In this document: piece after piece, positions 15,477 through 23,370 of the stretch
Layout of the letters: each line of letters opens with the position of its first letter
Numbering within the stretch: the first letter of the stretch is position 1
From: an uncultured Sphingomonas sp.
GTDB lineage: Bacteria; Pseudomonadota; Alphaproteobacteria; Sphingomonadales; Sphingomonadaceae
Length of the DNA stretch: 50,023 bases
Direction of reading: 5' to 3'
NCBI RefSeq assembly: GCF_946478955.1
Contig: NZ_CAMLDL010000015.1
Location: 1 to 50,023 of the forward strand
Notes under the pieces: generated by a model
The model's input: the letters and a program-made list of their open reading frames with translations, nothing else
Told to the model about the DNA's origin: nothing
The model's database searches: none
Program-made: the position numbers and the translations under genes

Positions 15477-16355
15477 ATGTGTGACGATCGGACCATCGCG
15501 GAAGATCTGGATTGGCTGAGGACCCGCGGCATGACCCGGCGCAGCTTTGCCGCCGCTGCTGGCGCCACCGCGATTGCGGCGGGATTGCCCGGCTGCACCA
15601 CCACCGCCAAGGATGGATCGCCGCTGTTCGAAACCATGGTCTCCGTGCCGACGGCCGACGGCACCGCCGATGCCTTTTTCGTCCACCCATCCAAAGGCCG
15701 ACATCCGGCGATCCTGTTATGGCCCGACATTGGTGGCCTGCGGGAGGCATTCAAGGAAGCCTCGCGGCAGTTGGCCGCGTCGGGCTACGCCGTGCTCGCG
15801 GTCAACCATTATTACCGCGGATCAAAGGCCCCTGTCCTGCCGGAGGGAGTCAGCTTTCGCGACCCCCAGGGCCGCGAAATCCTTGGGCCGATGATCGCCG
15901 CCCTTACGCCCGATGCTTATGCCGGGGACGCCAAAGCCTATGTCGCCTGGCTTGACGCACAACGCGCGGTCGATACCGACAGGAAGGTGGGCAGCGTCGG
16001 TCATTGCATGACCGGCTCAACCACCATTCGGGCGGCGGCCGCCGTCCCTGCCCGGGTCGCCGCTGCTGTATCGTTCCATGGTGGCGGCCTGGTCACCGAT
16101 AAGGCCGACAGCCCGCACCTTCTGATCCCGTCGACCAGTGCGGCCTTCCTGTTTGCCATCGCCCAGAACGATGATGCGAAGGAGCCGAATACAAAAACGG
16201 TGTTGCGCGACACGGCGGCGCGGGCAAAGCGGCCGGCGGAAGTGGAGGTCTATCCCGCCCAACATGGTTGGACGACGCTTGATTCCGCCGTCTATGATCC
16301 GGTTCAGGCGGCGCGCGCATGGACCCGCGCCAAAAGCCTGTTCGCGCAGCTTTGA
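15477..16355 (+). CDS. dienelactone hydrolase family protein, Tat-exported
   Basis: A 292-residue alpha/beta hydrolase. The ATG at 15477 follows GAAGGGGAGA. Residues 30-52 form a twin-arginine signal (MTRRSFAAAAGATAIAAGLPGC), with a lipobox-like LPGC, so the protein is probably periplasmic, perhaps lipid-anchored. FFVHPSKGRHPAILLWPDIGGL is the first beta/oxyanion region. The nucleophile elbow GHCMTGS carries the cysteine typical of dienelactone hydrolases, AIAQNDD the acid, and AQHGW the histidine. True DLHs act on dienelactone in chlorocatechol degradation; exported relatives usually have unknown substrates. Confidence 0.85.
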   Translation: MCDDRTIAEDLDWLRTRGMTRRSFAAAAGATAIAAGLPGCTTTAKDGSPLFETMVSVPTADGTADAFFVHPSKGRHPAILLWPDIGGLREAFKEASRQLAASGYAVLAVNHYYRGSKAPVLPEGVSFRDPQGREILGPMIAALTPDAYAGDAKAYVAWLDAQRAVDTDRKVGSVGHCMTGSTTIRAAAAVPARVAAAVSFHGGGLVTDKADSPHLLIPSTSAAFLFAIAQNDDAKEPNTKTVLRDTAARAKRPAEVEVYPAQHGWTTLDSAVYDPVQAARAWTRAKSLFAQL

Positions 16356-16368
16356 CCTCGGCGTACCG

Positions 16369-17178
16369 CTAGTCCGACTTGCCCTTCTTCCCCCCGTCAT
16401 TGGGCAGGGGATAATCGCTGATCGGCTGCAGCACGGCAAAGCTCTCTTTTGAAGGCTTGCGTCCAAGGGGCGGCCAGTTGATCGCCTCATCCGCAATGAT
16501 CGTATCGGGCAGACGGTCCAGAAGGTCGCGGATCAGAGTGAGGCGACCGCGTTTCTGATCATTGAAATTAACCAGGGCCCAAGGTGCGTTGTTGGTGCTG
16601 GTCGCCGCGAGCATTATATCGCGCGCTTTGGTATAATCGTCATATTTGGTGCGGGCCGCCTGATCGATTGGTGACAGCTTCCACCGCTTCATCGGGTCGT
16701 CGACCCGCTCGGCAAATCGCTCCTCCTGTTTCTCCTGATCCGTGGTCAGCCAATATTTGAACAGCAAAACACCGTCGTCGGTCAGTAGCTTTTCAAACCG
16801 CGGGACCTGATCAAGAAACCTCGCCACCTCCTCGTCGGTGGCAAAGCCCATCACCTTTTCAACGCCTGCGCGGTTGTACCAGCTGCGGTCGAACAGGACG
16901 ATTTCGCCCTTCCCTGGCAGGTGCGGAACATACCGCTGGAAATACCATTGCCCCTTTTCGGTATCGGTCGGCTTGGGCAGCGCGACCGTATGGCATTGAC
17001 GTGGATTCAACACGTCGGAAATGGCGTTGATGACTCCGCCCTTCCCGCCGGTATCCCGCCCTTCGAAGATGACCAATATGCGCTGGCCGGTGGCGGCTGC
17101 CCAATGCGCCATCTGGACGAGCTCTTCCTGCATCGGCTCGATCAACTCATTATATTTCTTGCGTTTCAGCTTGCCCAT
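16369..17178 (-). CDS. ppk2: polyphosphate kinase 2 (PPK2 class I)
   Basis: Transfers phosphate between polyphosphate and nucleotides (mainly GDP/ADP to GTP/ATP) in the cytosol. The 269 residues contain the Walker A-like EGRDTGGKGG (39-48), the Walker B/lid FDRSWYNRAG (96-105), the KYWLTTDQEKQEERF segment and KLSPIDQAA, all characteristic of the short one-domain PPK2 class. It starts 12 nt after the nuclease gene at 17191 and is probably co-transcribed with it. The C-terminus is a Lys-rich tail. Confidence 0.95.
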   Translation of the reverse strand: MGKLKRKKYNELIEPMQEELVQMAHWAAATGQRILVIFEGRDTGGKGGVINAISDVLNPRQCHTVALPKPTDTEKGQWYFQRYVPHLPGKGEIVLFDRSWYNRAGVEKVMGFATDEEVARFLDQVPRFEKLLTDDGVLLFKYWLTTDQEKQEERFAERVDDPMKRWKLSPIDQAARTKYDDYTKARDIMLAATSTNNAPWALVNFNDQKRGRLTLIRDLLDRLPDTIIADEAINWPPLGRKPSKESFAVLQPISDYPLPNDGGKKGKSD

Positions 17179-17190
17179 CGACGCCTCTCT

Positions 17191-17721
17191 TCAACACCAG
17201 CTTGTCTTGTGACCGATGTAACGATGGGCGAGCCCCTCGTCGATCAGCTGCTGACCGATATCATGGTCGCCTCGCTCCACCGCCATCAGCTCGCGGCCAT
17301 ATTGATCGAGTCGCTGAAGCCGGTGCGCCGTCATGGTGAAATTGCCCTGATTAAGCAGCACAAGCAGGCGGTCGCGAGCGCGTATACCCTGCGCGGCCTC
17401 TTGCGGGCATTGCGCGCCGCCAAGCTCTGGCGCGTCGATCCCGGCGATGCGGATCTTGCGTTCCCCCAGTTTAAAGCTGTCGCCATCGGTAACGCAGGCA
17501 AAACTGCGCCCGCGTCCGCATAGCGTAAAACGGTCGCCGACCTTCTGCGGATTATCGGCGAGGATCCACCGTGGTTTGATCAATGCGGGATCGAGCAAAG
17601 CGCCAATGACCAGCAATATTGGGACAATGATGATTGCGCGCCAGACACCCCGGCGGCGCGGCCGAAACGACGGCGCCCGCGTCGGCGGCATGACTGGTTT
17701 TCGTCTATGTCCCCGTCCCAT
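17191..17721 (-). CDS. thermonuclease (SNase-like) family protein, membrane-anchored
   Basis: A 176-residue protein with a basic N-terminus, one helix (AIIIVPILLVIGALL, about 29-43) and an SNase domain. ACVTDGDSFKLGERKIRIAGIDAPE contains D79, D81, Arg89/91, D96 and E99, matching the calcium and catalytic residues of staphylococcal nuclease; DQYGRELM holds the second arginine. The anchor would place the domain in the periplasm, a site where a nuclease could process external DNA or RNA. The domain ends within the usual core and has no extra modules. It forms a probable two-gene operon with ppk2. Confidence 0.85.
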   Translation of the reverse strand: MGRGHRRKPVMPPTRAPSFRPRRRGVWRAIIIVPILLVIGALLDPALIKPRWILADNPQKVGDRFTLCGRGRSFACVTDGDSFKLGERKIRIAGIDAPELGGAQCPQEAAQGIRARDRLLVLLNQGNFTMTAHRLQRLDQYGRELMAVERGDHDIGQQLIDEGLAHRYIGHKTSWC

Positions 17722-17759
17722 GATCGCACGTCATGCAGCCGGGCCGGATGCAGCGCAAG

Positions 17760-17788
17760 AAAAAGGGCGGCTCAATCGCGAGCCGCCC
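17760..17788 (-). terminator. Rho-independent terminator after the DUF2171 gene
   Basis: On the minus strand, GGGCGGCTC and GAGCCGCCC form a 9-bp stem with a 6-nt loop followed by TTTTTC. It lies 24 nt beyond the stop codon of the DUF2171 gene. Confidence 0.85.
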
Positions 17789-17812
17789 CAAATTCTGGAC
17801 GTTTGTAATCGA

Positions 17813-18052
17813 TCAACGCTCTTCAAAGTTGATCGCGACGTCAGCATTGGCCGACAGGCGCACCTTGTCACCTTCAACATCGGCGACCAAACCGCGCGAA
17901 ATATAGTGATGATGGCCCTTGTGCCCGTCGACCGGATCAACCGGACGTGTCAACTTGATGCGGTCTTCTTCGACCCGGTCAACGGTGCCAACATGCACGC
18001 CGTCCGCGCCGATAACTTCCATATCTTCCTTTACGCTTTCATATCCGCTCAT
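17813..18052 (-). CDS. DUF2171 family small protein
   Basis: A 79-residue protein, starting MSGYESVKEDMEVIGADGVHVG, with DGVHVGTVDRVEEDRIKLTR and HHHYISRGLVADVEGDKVRLS. This is the DUF2171 pattern, a PRC-barrel-like small beta fold often seen among stress-inducible alphaproteobacterial genes. The ATG at 18052 is preceded by GGAGATACAAG; an upstream in-frame start at 18094 would add an unconserved basic leader. A strong terminator follows. Function unknown. Confidence 0.8.
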   Translation of the reverse strand: MSGYESVKEDMEVIGADGVHVGTVDRVEEDRIKLTRPVDPVDGHKGHHHYISRGLVADVEGDKVRLSANADVAINFEER

Positions 18053-18107
18053 CTTGTATCTCCATCGGTTGTTGAATCGGTAACGTGTGCTCAATCAAAA
18101 AGATGCA

Positions 18108-18725
18108 TCAAATCGTCGACTTCAAATCGGTCGACGCAATATGCCATTGCCGCTGTTCCATGGTTGACCCCGGCACATCGTTGACCCGGCGTAAAGCAAC
18201 GGTGCCGACCATGTTGAAGGGTTTGCCATTGGCCTGTTTGCCGTACAGGCGGAAGGGCACCGATACATAGATGGAACCAGCCGCGCCTTCCGGTTCACCG
18301 GGCTTTCCCACTTCCGAATGAATGTCCGCGTATCGCGACCAGGTTTCGGTGAATTCCTTTTCCGTCATGTTGCTGGCACGGCCGTTGTCCGACCACAGCA
18401 GGCGCGCATCGGCAAATTTCCGCTGTTCAAGAAGGCCGCCATATCGTTGCATCACCTGACCCGCGCCTTGCGCGCTCTTGGGGTCAATTGCCCCTTCACT
18501 GACGGCTGTGCGGTCATCGGGAAGGCCGCCCGGCTGCCCCGGCGCGATTGCGGAGGGATCATCAGACGCAGCATTTTCCGCAATATTATTCGAGCCGCTG
18601 GCGCCGGCGGCATTTGCCGACGCTTCCTGCTCGGTCGGCGCATTTTCGTTCGCAGTGGTCGCTGGCGGGGCGGTGCAACCCGACATGACGATAATGATCG
18701 ACAGCGAAATCCAGCGACGGGCCAT
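18108..18725 (-). CDS. lipoprotein of unknown function
   Basis: A 205-residue product with a lipoprotein signal (MARRWISLSIIIVMSGC, Cys17). A long Ala/Asn/Glu/Ser-rich spacer (to about residue 85) follows, then a compact domain (QVMQRYGGLLEQRKFADARLLWSDNGRASNMTEKEFTETWSRYADIH ... GSIYVSVPFRLYGKQANGKPFNMVGTVALRRVND). The last part reads like an NTF2-like fold (YxxLLEQRKFADA plus long strands), but this is only by eye. The ATG at 18725 has AAGGA upstream. It is divergent from the small membrane protein gene at 18875. Confidence 0.65.
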   Translation of the reverse strand: MARRWISLSIIIVMSGCTAPPATTANENAPTEQEASANAAGASGSNNIAENAASDDPSAIAPGQPGGLPDDRTAVSEGAIDPKSAQGAGQVMQRYGGLLEQRKFADARLLWSDNGRASNMTEKEFTETWSRYADIHSEVGKPGEPEGAAGSIYVSVPFRLYGKQANGKPFNMVGTVALRRVNDVPGSTMEQRQWHIASTDLKSTI

Positions 18726-18793
18726 TAGACATTTCCTTTTGCCAAAAAGGACCAATTGGCAGGCAGGCGAATCGTTCCATATTGATGCACCCC

Positions 18794-18818
18794 GGAACCC
18801 CATGCTGCCAAGCGCGTT
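18794..18818 (+). promoter_or_regulatory. EcfG-type general stress response promoter
   Basis: GGAAC at 18794-18798 and CGTT at 18815-18818, separated by 16 nt, match the promoter consensus GGAAC-N16/17-CGTT of EcfG, the alphaproteobacterial general stress sigma factor. It points to the gene at 18875, with a predicted start of transcription about 50 nt upstream of its ATG. Confidence 0.65.
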
Positions 18819-18874
18819 CGTTTCGCTGACGAAAAATATTCCACGAGAATAATGTTCAACAGGGAGTGTGAGTA

Positions 18875-19066
18875 ATGTCTGACGACCAAGAAAAAGTGAC
18901 GGTCATTGAAACCGGCAGCGGCGGAGGCGGTGGCGGCATATTGGCTGTTGTGCTGCTAATTATCGTTCTGGCGGTGCTGGTGTTCGTGTTCAAGGATCAG
19001 CTTGGGCTGGGCGAGAAGAAGACCGAGATCAACATTCCCGACAAGATCGACGTCAACATCAACTGA
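18875..19066 (+). CDS. glycine-rich single-pass membrane protein, probably stress-induced
   Basis: A 63-residue protein: an acidic start (MSDDQEKVTVIETGSGG), a Gly6 run, one helix (ILAVVLLIIVLAVLVFVF), then an amphipathic tail with KKTEINIPDKIDVNIN. The ribosome binding site GGGAG lies upstream. The tail pattern is familiar from small sphingomonad proteins, but no function is known. An EcfG-type promoter upstream and a terminator downstream frame it as a single-gene unit. Confidence 0.7.
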   Translation: MSDDQEKVTVIETGSGGGGGGILAVVLLIIVLAVLVFVFKDQLGLGEKKTEINIPDKIDVNIN

Positions 19067-19100
19067 CGTCCTTTGACCATCGCGCGTGAGGCGCGTAACG

Positions 19101-19137
19101 ACCCCCTCGGTTCCCAGATGGAAACGAGGGGGTTTTT
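19101..19137 (+). terminator. strong Rho-independent terminator abutting the hmgA start
   Basis: ACCCCCTCG pairs perfectly with CGAGGGGGT around a 15-nt loop, followed by a T-tract (TTTTT). It ends the transcript of the gene at 18875 and stops 7 nt before the likely hmgA ATG at 19145, leaving little room for a separate hmgA promoter and ribosome binding site. Confidence 0.85.
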
Positions 19138-19144
19138 GCGTCGC

Positions 19145-20431
19145 ATGGCCAATGAACTGACCTACATCTCCGGATTTGGAGGTTATGTCGAAACCGAGGC
19201 GGTTGGCGGGTCATTGCCTATCGGCCGAAACAGTCCGCAGCGCCCGGCTTACGGCCTGTATGCGGAGCAATTCAGCGGCTCGGCCTTCACCGCTCCGCGC
19301 CACGAAAACAGGCGCAGCTGGCTATATCGCATGCGTCCCACCGCGGAACATCCTCCCTACACCGCCTATGATGAGGCTCCGTTATTCGCGGCGACACCGA
19401 CATCGACCCCGCTCGCGCCCAATCGCTTGCGGTGGGACCCGCCGGCCGATTTGCCCGCCGGCGCCGATTTCGTTGACGGCATGGTGACAATGTTGACCAA
19501 CCGCGACCCGGCCGACCTCGAAGGGGTGACGCTTCACCTTTATCGCGCAGCTCGGTCCATGGACCGCAAGCTGTTCGTCAATGCTGATGGCGAATTGCTG
19601 ATCATCCCGCAGTCGGGAATCTTGCACCTGTTTACCGAAATGGGCCGAATGGACCTGCCGCCGGGGTATATCGGCGTTATTCCGCGTGGCATCCGCTTCC
19701 GGGTCGACGTTGAGGGCGAAGCACGCGGTTATGTCGCAGAAAATCAGGGCGCTCTGTTCCGCCTTCCCGATCTTGGACCAATTGGTGCCAACGGCCTTGC
19801 CAATCCGCGTGATTTCGAAACGCCGGTGGCTGCCTATGAAGACGTGTCCGGCGATCATCTGATCGTTCAAAAATATCTCGGCTCGCTTTGGGCGACAACG
19901 CTTGATCATTCGCCGCTGGACGTCGTTGCATGGCACGGCAACCTTGCGCCCTACCGATACGAGTTGGCGCGGTTCAATACGATTGGGACCGTCAGTTTTG
20001 ATCATCCCGATCCCAGCATTTTCACCGTGTTGACGAGTCCGTCCACCGTGCCTGGACGCGCCAACGCGGATTTCGTGATTTTCCCGCCGCGCTGGATGGT
20101 CGGAGAAGATACATTCCGTCCGCCCTGGTTCCATCGCAATGTCATGAGCGAGGCGATGGGCCTGATCCACGGCGCCTACGATGCCAAGGAAGGTGGTTTC
20201 GCGCCCGGCGGCCTTAGTCTGCACAATTTGATGAGCGGCCATGGGCCTGACGTTGAAAGCTGGCGCAAGGCAAGCACCGCCGCGCTTCAGCCGACCAAGA
20301 TTGAGAGCACCATGGCCTTCATGGTGGAGACCTGCTGGCCCTACACGCCAACGGCCTTCGCCCTTGACCGATCACAGCCTGACTATGACGAATGTTGGGC
20401 CGATTTTCCGAAAGCAGAGCTACCCAAATGA
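19145..20431 (+). CDS. hmgA: homogentisate 1,2-dioxygenase
   Basis: Opens the ring of homogentisate to maleylacetoacetate in tyrosine/phenylalanine catabolism, with a non-haem iron. The 428 residues match family length. [13 protein letters not shown] is the conserved N-terminus, [23 protein letters not shown] the cupin region, and [18 protein letters not shown] holds the iron-ligand His and Glu; [15 protein letters not shown] carries the final histidine. I start at 19145 because conservation begins at MANEL. The ATG at 19118 lies inside the terminator loop, and the TTG at 19073 lies before it. The Shine-Dalgarno sequence is poor. It overlaps the fumarylacetoacetase gene by 4 nt (ATGA). Confidence 0.95.
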   Translation: MANELTYISGFGGYVETEAVGGSLPIGRNSPQRPAYGLYAEQFSGSAFTAPRHENRRSWLYRMRPTAEHPPYTAYDEAPLFAATPTSTPLAPNRLRWDPPADLPAGADFVDGMVTMLTNRDPADLEGVTLHLYRAARSMDRKLFVNADGELLIIPQSGILHLFTEMGRMDLPPGYIGVIPRGIRFRVDVEGEARGYVAENQGALFRLPDLGPIGANGLANPRDFETPVAAYEDVSGDHLIVQKYLGSLWATTLDHSPLDVVAWHGNLAPYRYELARFNTIGTVSFDHPDPSIFTVLTSPSTVPGRANADFVIFPPRWMVGEDTFRPPWFHRNVMSEAMGLIHGAYDAKEGGFAPGGLSLHNLMSGHGPDVESWRKASTAALQPTKIESTMAFMVETCWPYTPTAFALDRSQPDYDECWADFPKAELPK

Positions 20432-21717
20432 CCGACAATGTTGCGACCATTCAAAGCTGGGTAGCCAGCGCCAACGGTCACCCGGATTTCCCGATCCAGA
20501 ATTTGCCGCTTGGCGTCTTTTCCACAGGCGTGGTCGGGGAGCATCGCATCGGCGTCGCCATCGGTGACATGGTGCTCGACATGAAGGCTCTGTCGCGGAC
20601 TGACCTTCTCGATAGTCATTGGCGTCTGGCGCTAGGGCTGGAAACGCTGAACGCCTGGTTCGCGCATGGTCCCACCGATGCGACCGCGCTGCGCACCCAA
20701 TTGACGGAATTGCTGTCGGACGAACGACATCGCAATCAGGTGGAACCGATGCTGGTGCATCGTTCGTCTGTCACAATGCATCTTCCCTGCCATATCGGCG
20801 ACTACACCGATTTTTATGTCGGCATCCATCATGCCACGAACGTCGGCAAACAGTTCCGTCCCGACAATCCGTTGCTGCCCAACTACAAATATGTGCCCAT
20901 CGGCTATCATGGTCGCGCCAGCTCGGTTCGCGTGTCGGGTGAGCCGGTTGCGCGGCCGGCCGGGCAGCGTAAGGCCCCCGACGCAGAGGTGCCGGAATAT
21001 GGCCCTAGTCGGCGCCTGGATTATGAGTTGGAGCTTGGCATTTTCATCGGCCGCGGAAACGCGCTTGGGCACCCCATCCCGATCGACGAGGCTGCAGATC
21101 ATATTGCCGGCTATTGCCTGCTGAATGACTGGTCGGCGCGCGATCTGCAGGCTTGGGAATATCAGCCGCTCGGCCCTTTCCTCGCCAAGAATTTCCTGAC
21201 CAGCATTTCGCCATGGGTGGTGACGCCCGACGCGCTGGCACCGTTCCGGTCGGCAATGCCGTCCCGGCCGGGCGGCGACCCGGCGCCGCTCGCCTACCTC
21301 ACCAATGCCAAAGATCAGGCGAACGGCGCGCTCGATATTCACATGGAAGTGAGCCTGTTGACCCGCAAGATGCGCAACATGGGCCTGCCGCCACACATAT
21401 TGAGCAAGGGTGACGCATCGGCCGCCATGTATTGGTCGGCGGCGCAAATCGTGACTCACCACGCGTCCAGCGGCTGCAATCTTCAACCCGGCGACCTGAT
21501 CGGTACCGGTACGTTGTCGACGGCGGATGAAACTGGCCTCGGTTCGCTGCTGGAAATCTCGCACGGCGGTAAAACCCCGATCGCGTTACCCAGCGACGAA
21601 ACCCGCAGCTTCCTTGAGGATGGCGACGAGCTGACGATCACTGCGCGCTGCGTCCGCGATGGAGCCGTCAGCATTGGCTTTGGAAGCTGCACCGGCCGCG
21701 TTATCACCTCGCGCTGA
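20428..21717 (+). CDS. fahA: fumarylacetoacetase
   Basis: Cleaves fumarylacetoacetate to fumarate and acetoacetate, the last step of the homogentisate route. The 429-residue protein shows the metal and catalytic residues: D128 in GDYTDFY, H135 in HHATNVG, E200 and E202 in LDYELELG, and D234 in NDWSARD, mirroring human D126, H133, E199, E201 and D233. [10 protein letters not shown] and [14 protein letters not shown] are further family signatures. Translation starts at the ATGA overlap with hmgA. The maleylacetoacetate isomerase gene that would connect the two steps is not in the window. Confidence 0.96.
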   Translation: MTDNVATIQSWVASANGHPDFPIQNLPLGVFSTGVVGEHRIGVAIGDMVLDMKALSRTDLLDSHWRLALGLETLNAWFAHGPTDATALRTQLTELLSDERHRNQVEPMLVHRSSVTMHLPCHIGDYTDFYVGIHHATNVGKQFRPDNPLLPNYKYVPIGYHGRASSVRVSGEPVARPAGQRKAPDAEVPEYGPSRRLDYELELGIFIGRGNALGHPIPIDEAADHIAGYCLLNDWSARDLQAWEYQPLGPFLAKNFLTSISPWVVTPDALAPFRSAMPSRPGGDPAPLAYLTNAKDQANGALDIHMEVSLLTRKMRNMGLPPHILSKGDASAAMYWSAAQIVTHHASSGCNLQPGDLIGTGTLSTADETGLGSLLEISHGGKTPIALPSDETRSFLEDGDELTITARCVRDGAVSIGFGSCTGRVITSR

Positions 21718-21843
21718 ACCGTATGAGAGAGTCGGTCAGTGCCAACGCTGTTATCGCCCCATGCGATAGCGGATTGAATGGGACGCCCCGCAAACCTAAC
21801 ATCGCGCCGGCGGAGCAATTTTCGTGGACATAATCGATTACCG

Positions 21844-22356
21844 ATGAATGGACTTTCCGCGACATATCAGCTGCGCAAGGCGGACCTTCGGCGCTTTCTC
21901 GTGGCCCGGACGGGCAGCGAGGCCGATGCCGACGACCTAATGAGTGATCTTTGGATCAAGATTTCGGCGGCGAATACAGGGCCAATCGATAACCCGGCCA
22001 GCTATCTGTTCCGAATGGCCAACAATCTGGTGCTCGACCGTTTGCGTGAAGCCCGGCGGCGGGTTCGCCGGGAAAATGAATGGAGCGACGATCAGCACGG
22101 CCGTCCCCGGGCGAATGTGGAAATCGCCGACCCGGCTCCAAATGCCGAGCAGCGGATGATCATGAGCCATGAAACGGCGCGCCTGCGCGACGCGGTTGCG
22201 CAATTGCCGGAGGGCGCCCAACGGGTGCTGAGGATGCACAAGTTCGAAGAGCTGAGCCATGGAGAAATCGCCGCGCGCCTTGGCATCAGCAAGAGCGCCG
22301 TCGAAAAACATATGGCCGTTGCCATGACCCATTTGCGCCGATTGTTTAAGGACTGA
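21844..22356 (+). CDS. FecI-like ECF sigma factor
   Basis: A 170-residue sigma-70 family factor of the extracytoplasmic type. Region 2 (DLRRFLVARTGSEADADDLMSDLWIKISAAN... ASYLFRMANNLVLDRLREARRR) and region 4 (DAVAQLPEGAQRVLRMHKFEELSHGEIAARLGISKSAVEKHMAVAMTHLRR) are both intact, with no linker domain. The ATG at 21844 is chosen because conservation begins soon after; the in-frame start at 21778 would add 22 poorly ordered residues. A FecR-like gene and a TonB receptor follow, the classic surface-signalling order. It should direct RNA polymerase to iron- or substrate-responsive promoters. Confidence 0.92.
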   Translation: MNGLSATYQLRKADLRRFLVARTGSEADADDLMSDLWIKISAANTGPIDNPASYLFRMANNLVLDRLREARRRVRRENEWSDDQHGRPRANVEIADPAPNAEQRMIMSHETARLRDAVAQLPEGAQRVLRMHKFEELSHGEIAARLGISKSAVEKHMAVAMTHLRRLFKD

Positions 22357-22422
22357 GGCGGTGACGGGTCGGCGGCGTCATGATGGACATCAGGGAGGTT
22401 CGGCGACGAAGGTCGCGAACAC

Positions 22423-23370
22423 ATGGGCATGACGAACGAGGAACGGATCCAGGACGAGGCGGCTGCATGGCTGTTCCGGCAGCAGGATGCAGCCATGGAC
22501 TGGCTGGCCTTTACGGCTTGGCTGGAGGCAGACCCGCGTCACCGCGGCGCGTTTGACGAACTGGCGCTGCTCGATGTCGAGCTTGGCGAGGGCCGGAGCG
22601 AAATCTGGCCTGACCAACATGGGGCGTTGCCAGAGGCAGCGAATGATCGCGCGTCGGCGCCCATCGGCCGATGGGCGGGATGGGTCGGCGGCGCGATGGC
22701 TGCCACCCTGGCCGCTGTCCTTGTGCTTCAACCGGGAACCAATGGTCCGGCCATCCAAAACTATCACTCCGGCGCGGACAAAAGCGCCGAGATCGCGCTG
22801 AATGATGGAACGAAGATTGTCCTCGCCCCTGCCAGCACCCTTCAGGTTCGCGGCACCGACCTGGCCTTGCAGGGCACCGGATATTTTGACGTCCCGCACA
22901 AGGCAGGTCGGACATTGACCGTCCGCGCTGGCGATTTTGTCGTGAACGACATTGGCACCCGTTTTTCGGTCGGGAATGACGCCGAAGGTGTTCGGGTAGA
23001 GGTGGCCGACGGATCGGTCGCGGTGTCGTCATCGCGACTGGCGAAACCGGTGCCCCTTTCCGCCGGCCATGGCCTGATCGCCGACACGGCGGCTGGGCGG
23101 GTCCAACTGACCACGGTAGAACCGGCCGCTGTTGCGTCATGGCGCAGCGGCAAGCTGACCTTTGATCAGGCGCCGCTGGCGCTGGTAGCGCGTGAGGTAT
23201 CGCGCTATTCTGGGCACAAGGTGACGGTCGACCCGGCGATTGCCGACCAGGCGTTCAGCGGAGTGATTGCAATTGACGAGGGCGATTCACCTGGCGCAGC
23301 GCTGGCCCAGATCCTTGCGCTGGACGCGAAGCCGGTTGACGGCGGCGTTCGGTTGGAGCCTCGCCGCTAG
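22423..23370 (+). CDS. FecR-like anti-sigma factor / signal transducer
   Basis: A 315-residue inner-membrane protein. An N-terminal DUF4880-type helical domain (AAAWLFRQQDAAMDWLAFTAWLEADPRHRGAFDELALLD), a membrane helix (WVGGAMAATLAAVLVL, about 86-102) and a periplasmic FecR domain (SAEIALNDGTKIVLAPASTLQV ... GRTLTVRAGDFVVNDIGTRFSV) are followed by a C-terminal STN-like segment (LVAREVSRYSGHKVTV). It holds the sigma factor until the receptor signals ligand binding. Possible starts are 22423 and the nearby ATG at 22429. Its 3' end overlaps the receptor start. Confidence 0.9.
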   Translation: MGMTNEERIQDEAAAWLFRQQDAAMDWLAFTAWLEADPRHRGAFDELALLDVELGEGRSEIWPDQHGALPEAANDRASAPIGRWAGWVGGAMAATLAAVLVLQPGTNGPAIQNYHSGADKSAEIALNDGTKIVLAPASTLQVRGTDLALQGTGYFDVPHKAGRTLTVRAGDFVVNDIGTRFSVGNDAEGVRVEVADGSVAVSSSRLAKPVPLSAGHGLIADTAAGRVQLTTVEPAAVASWRSGKLTFDQAPLALVAREVSRYSGHKVTVDPAIADQAFSGVIAIDEGDSPGAALAQILALDAKPVDGGVRLEPRR

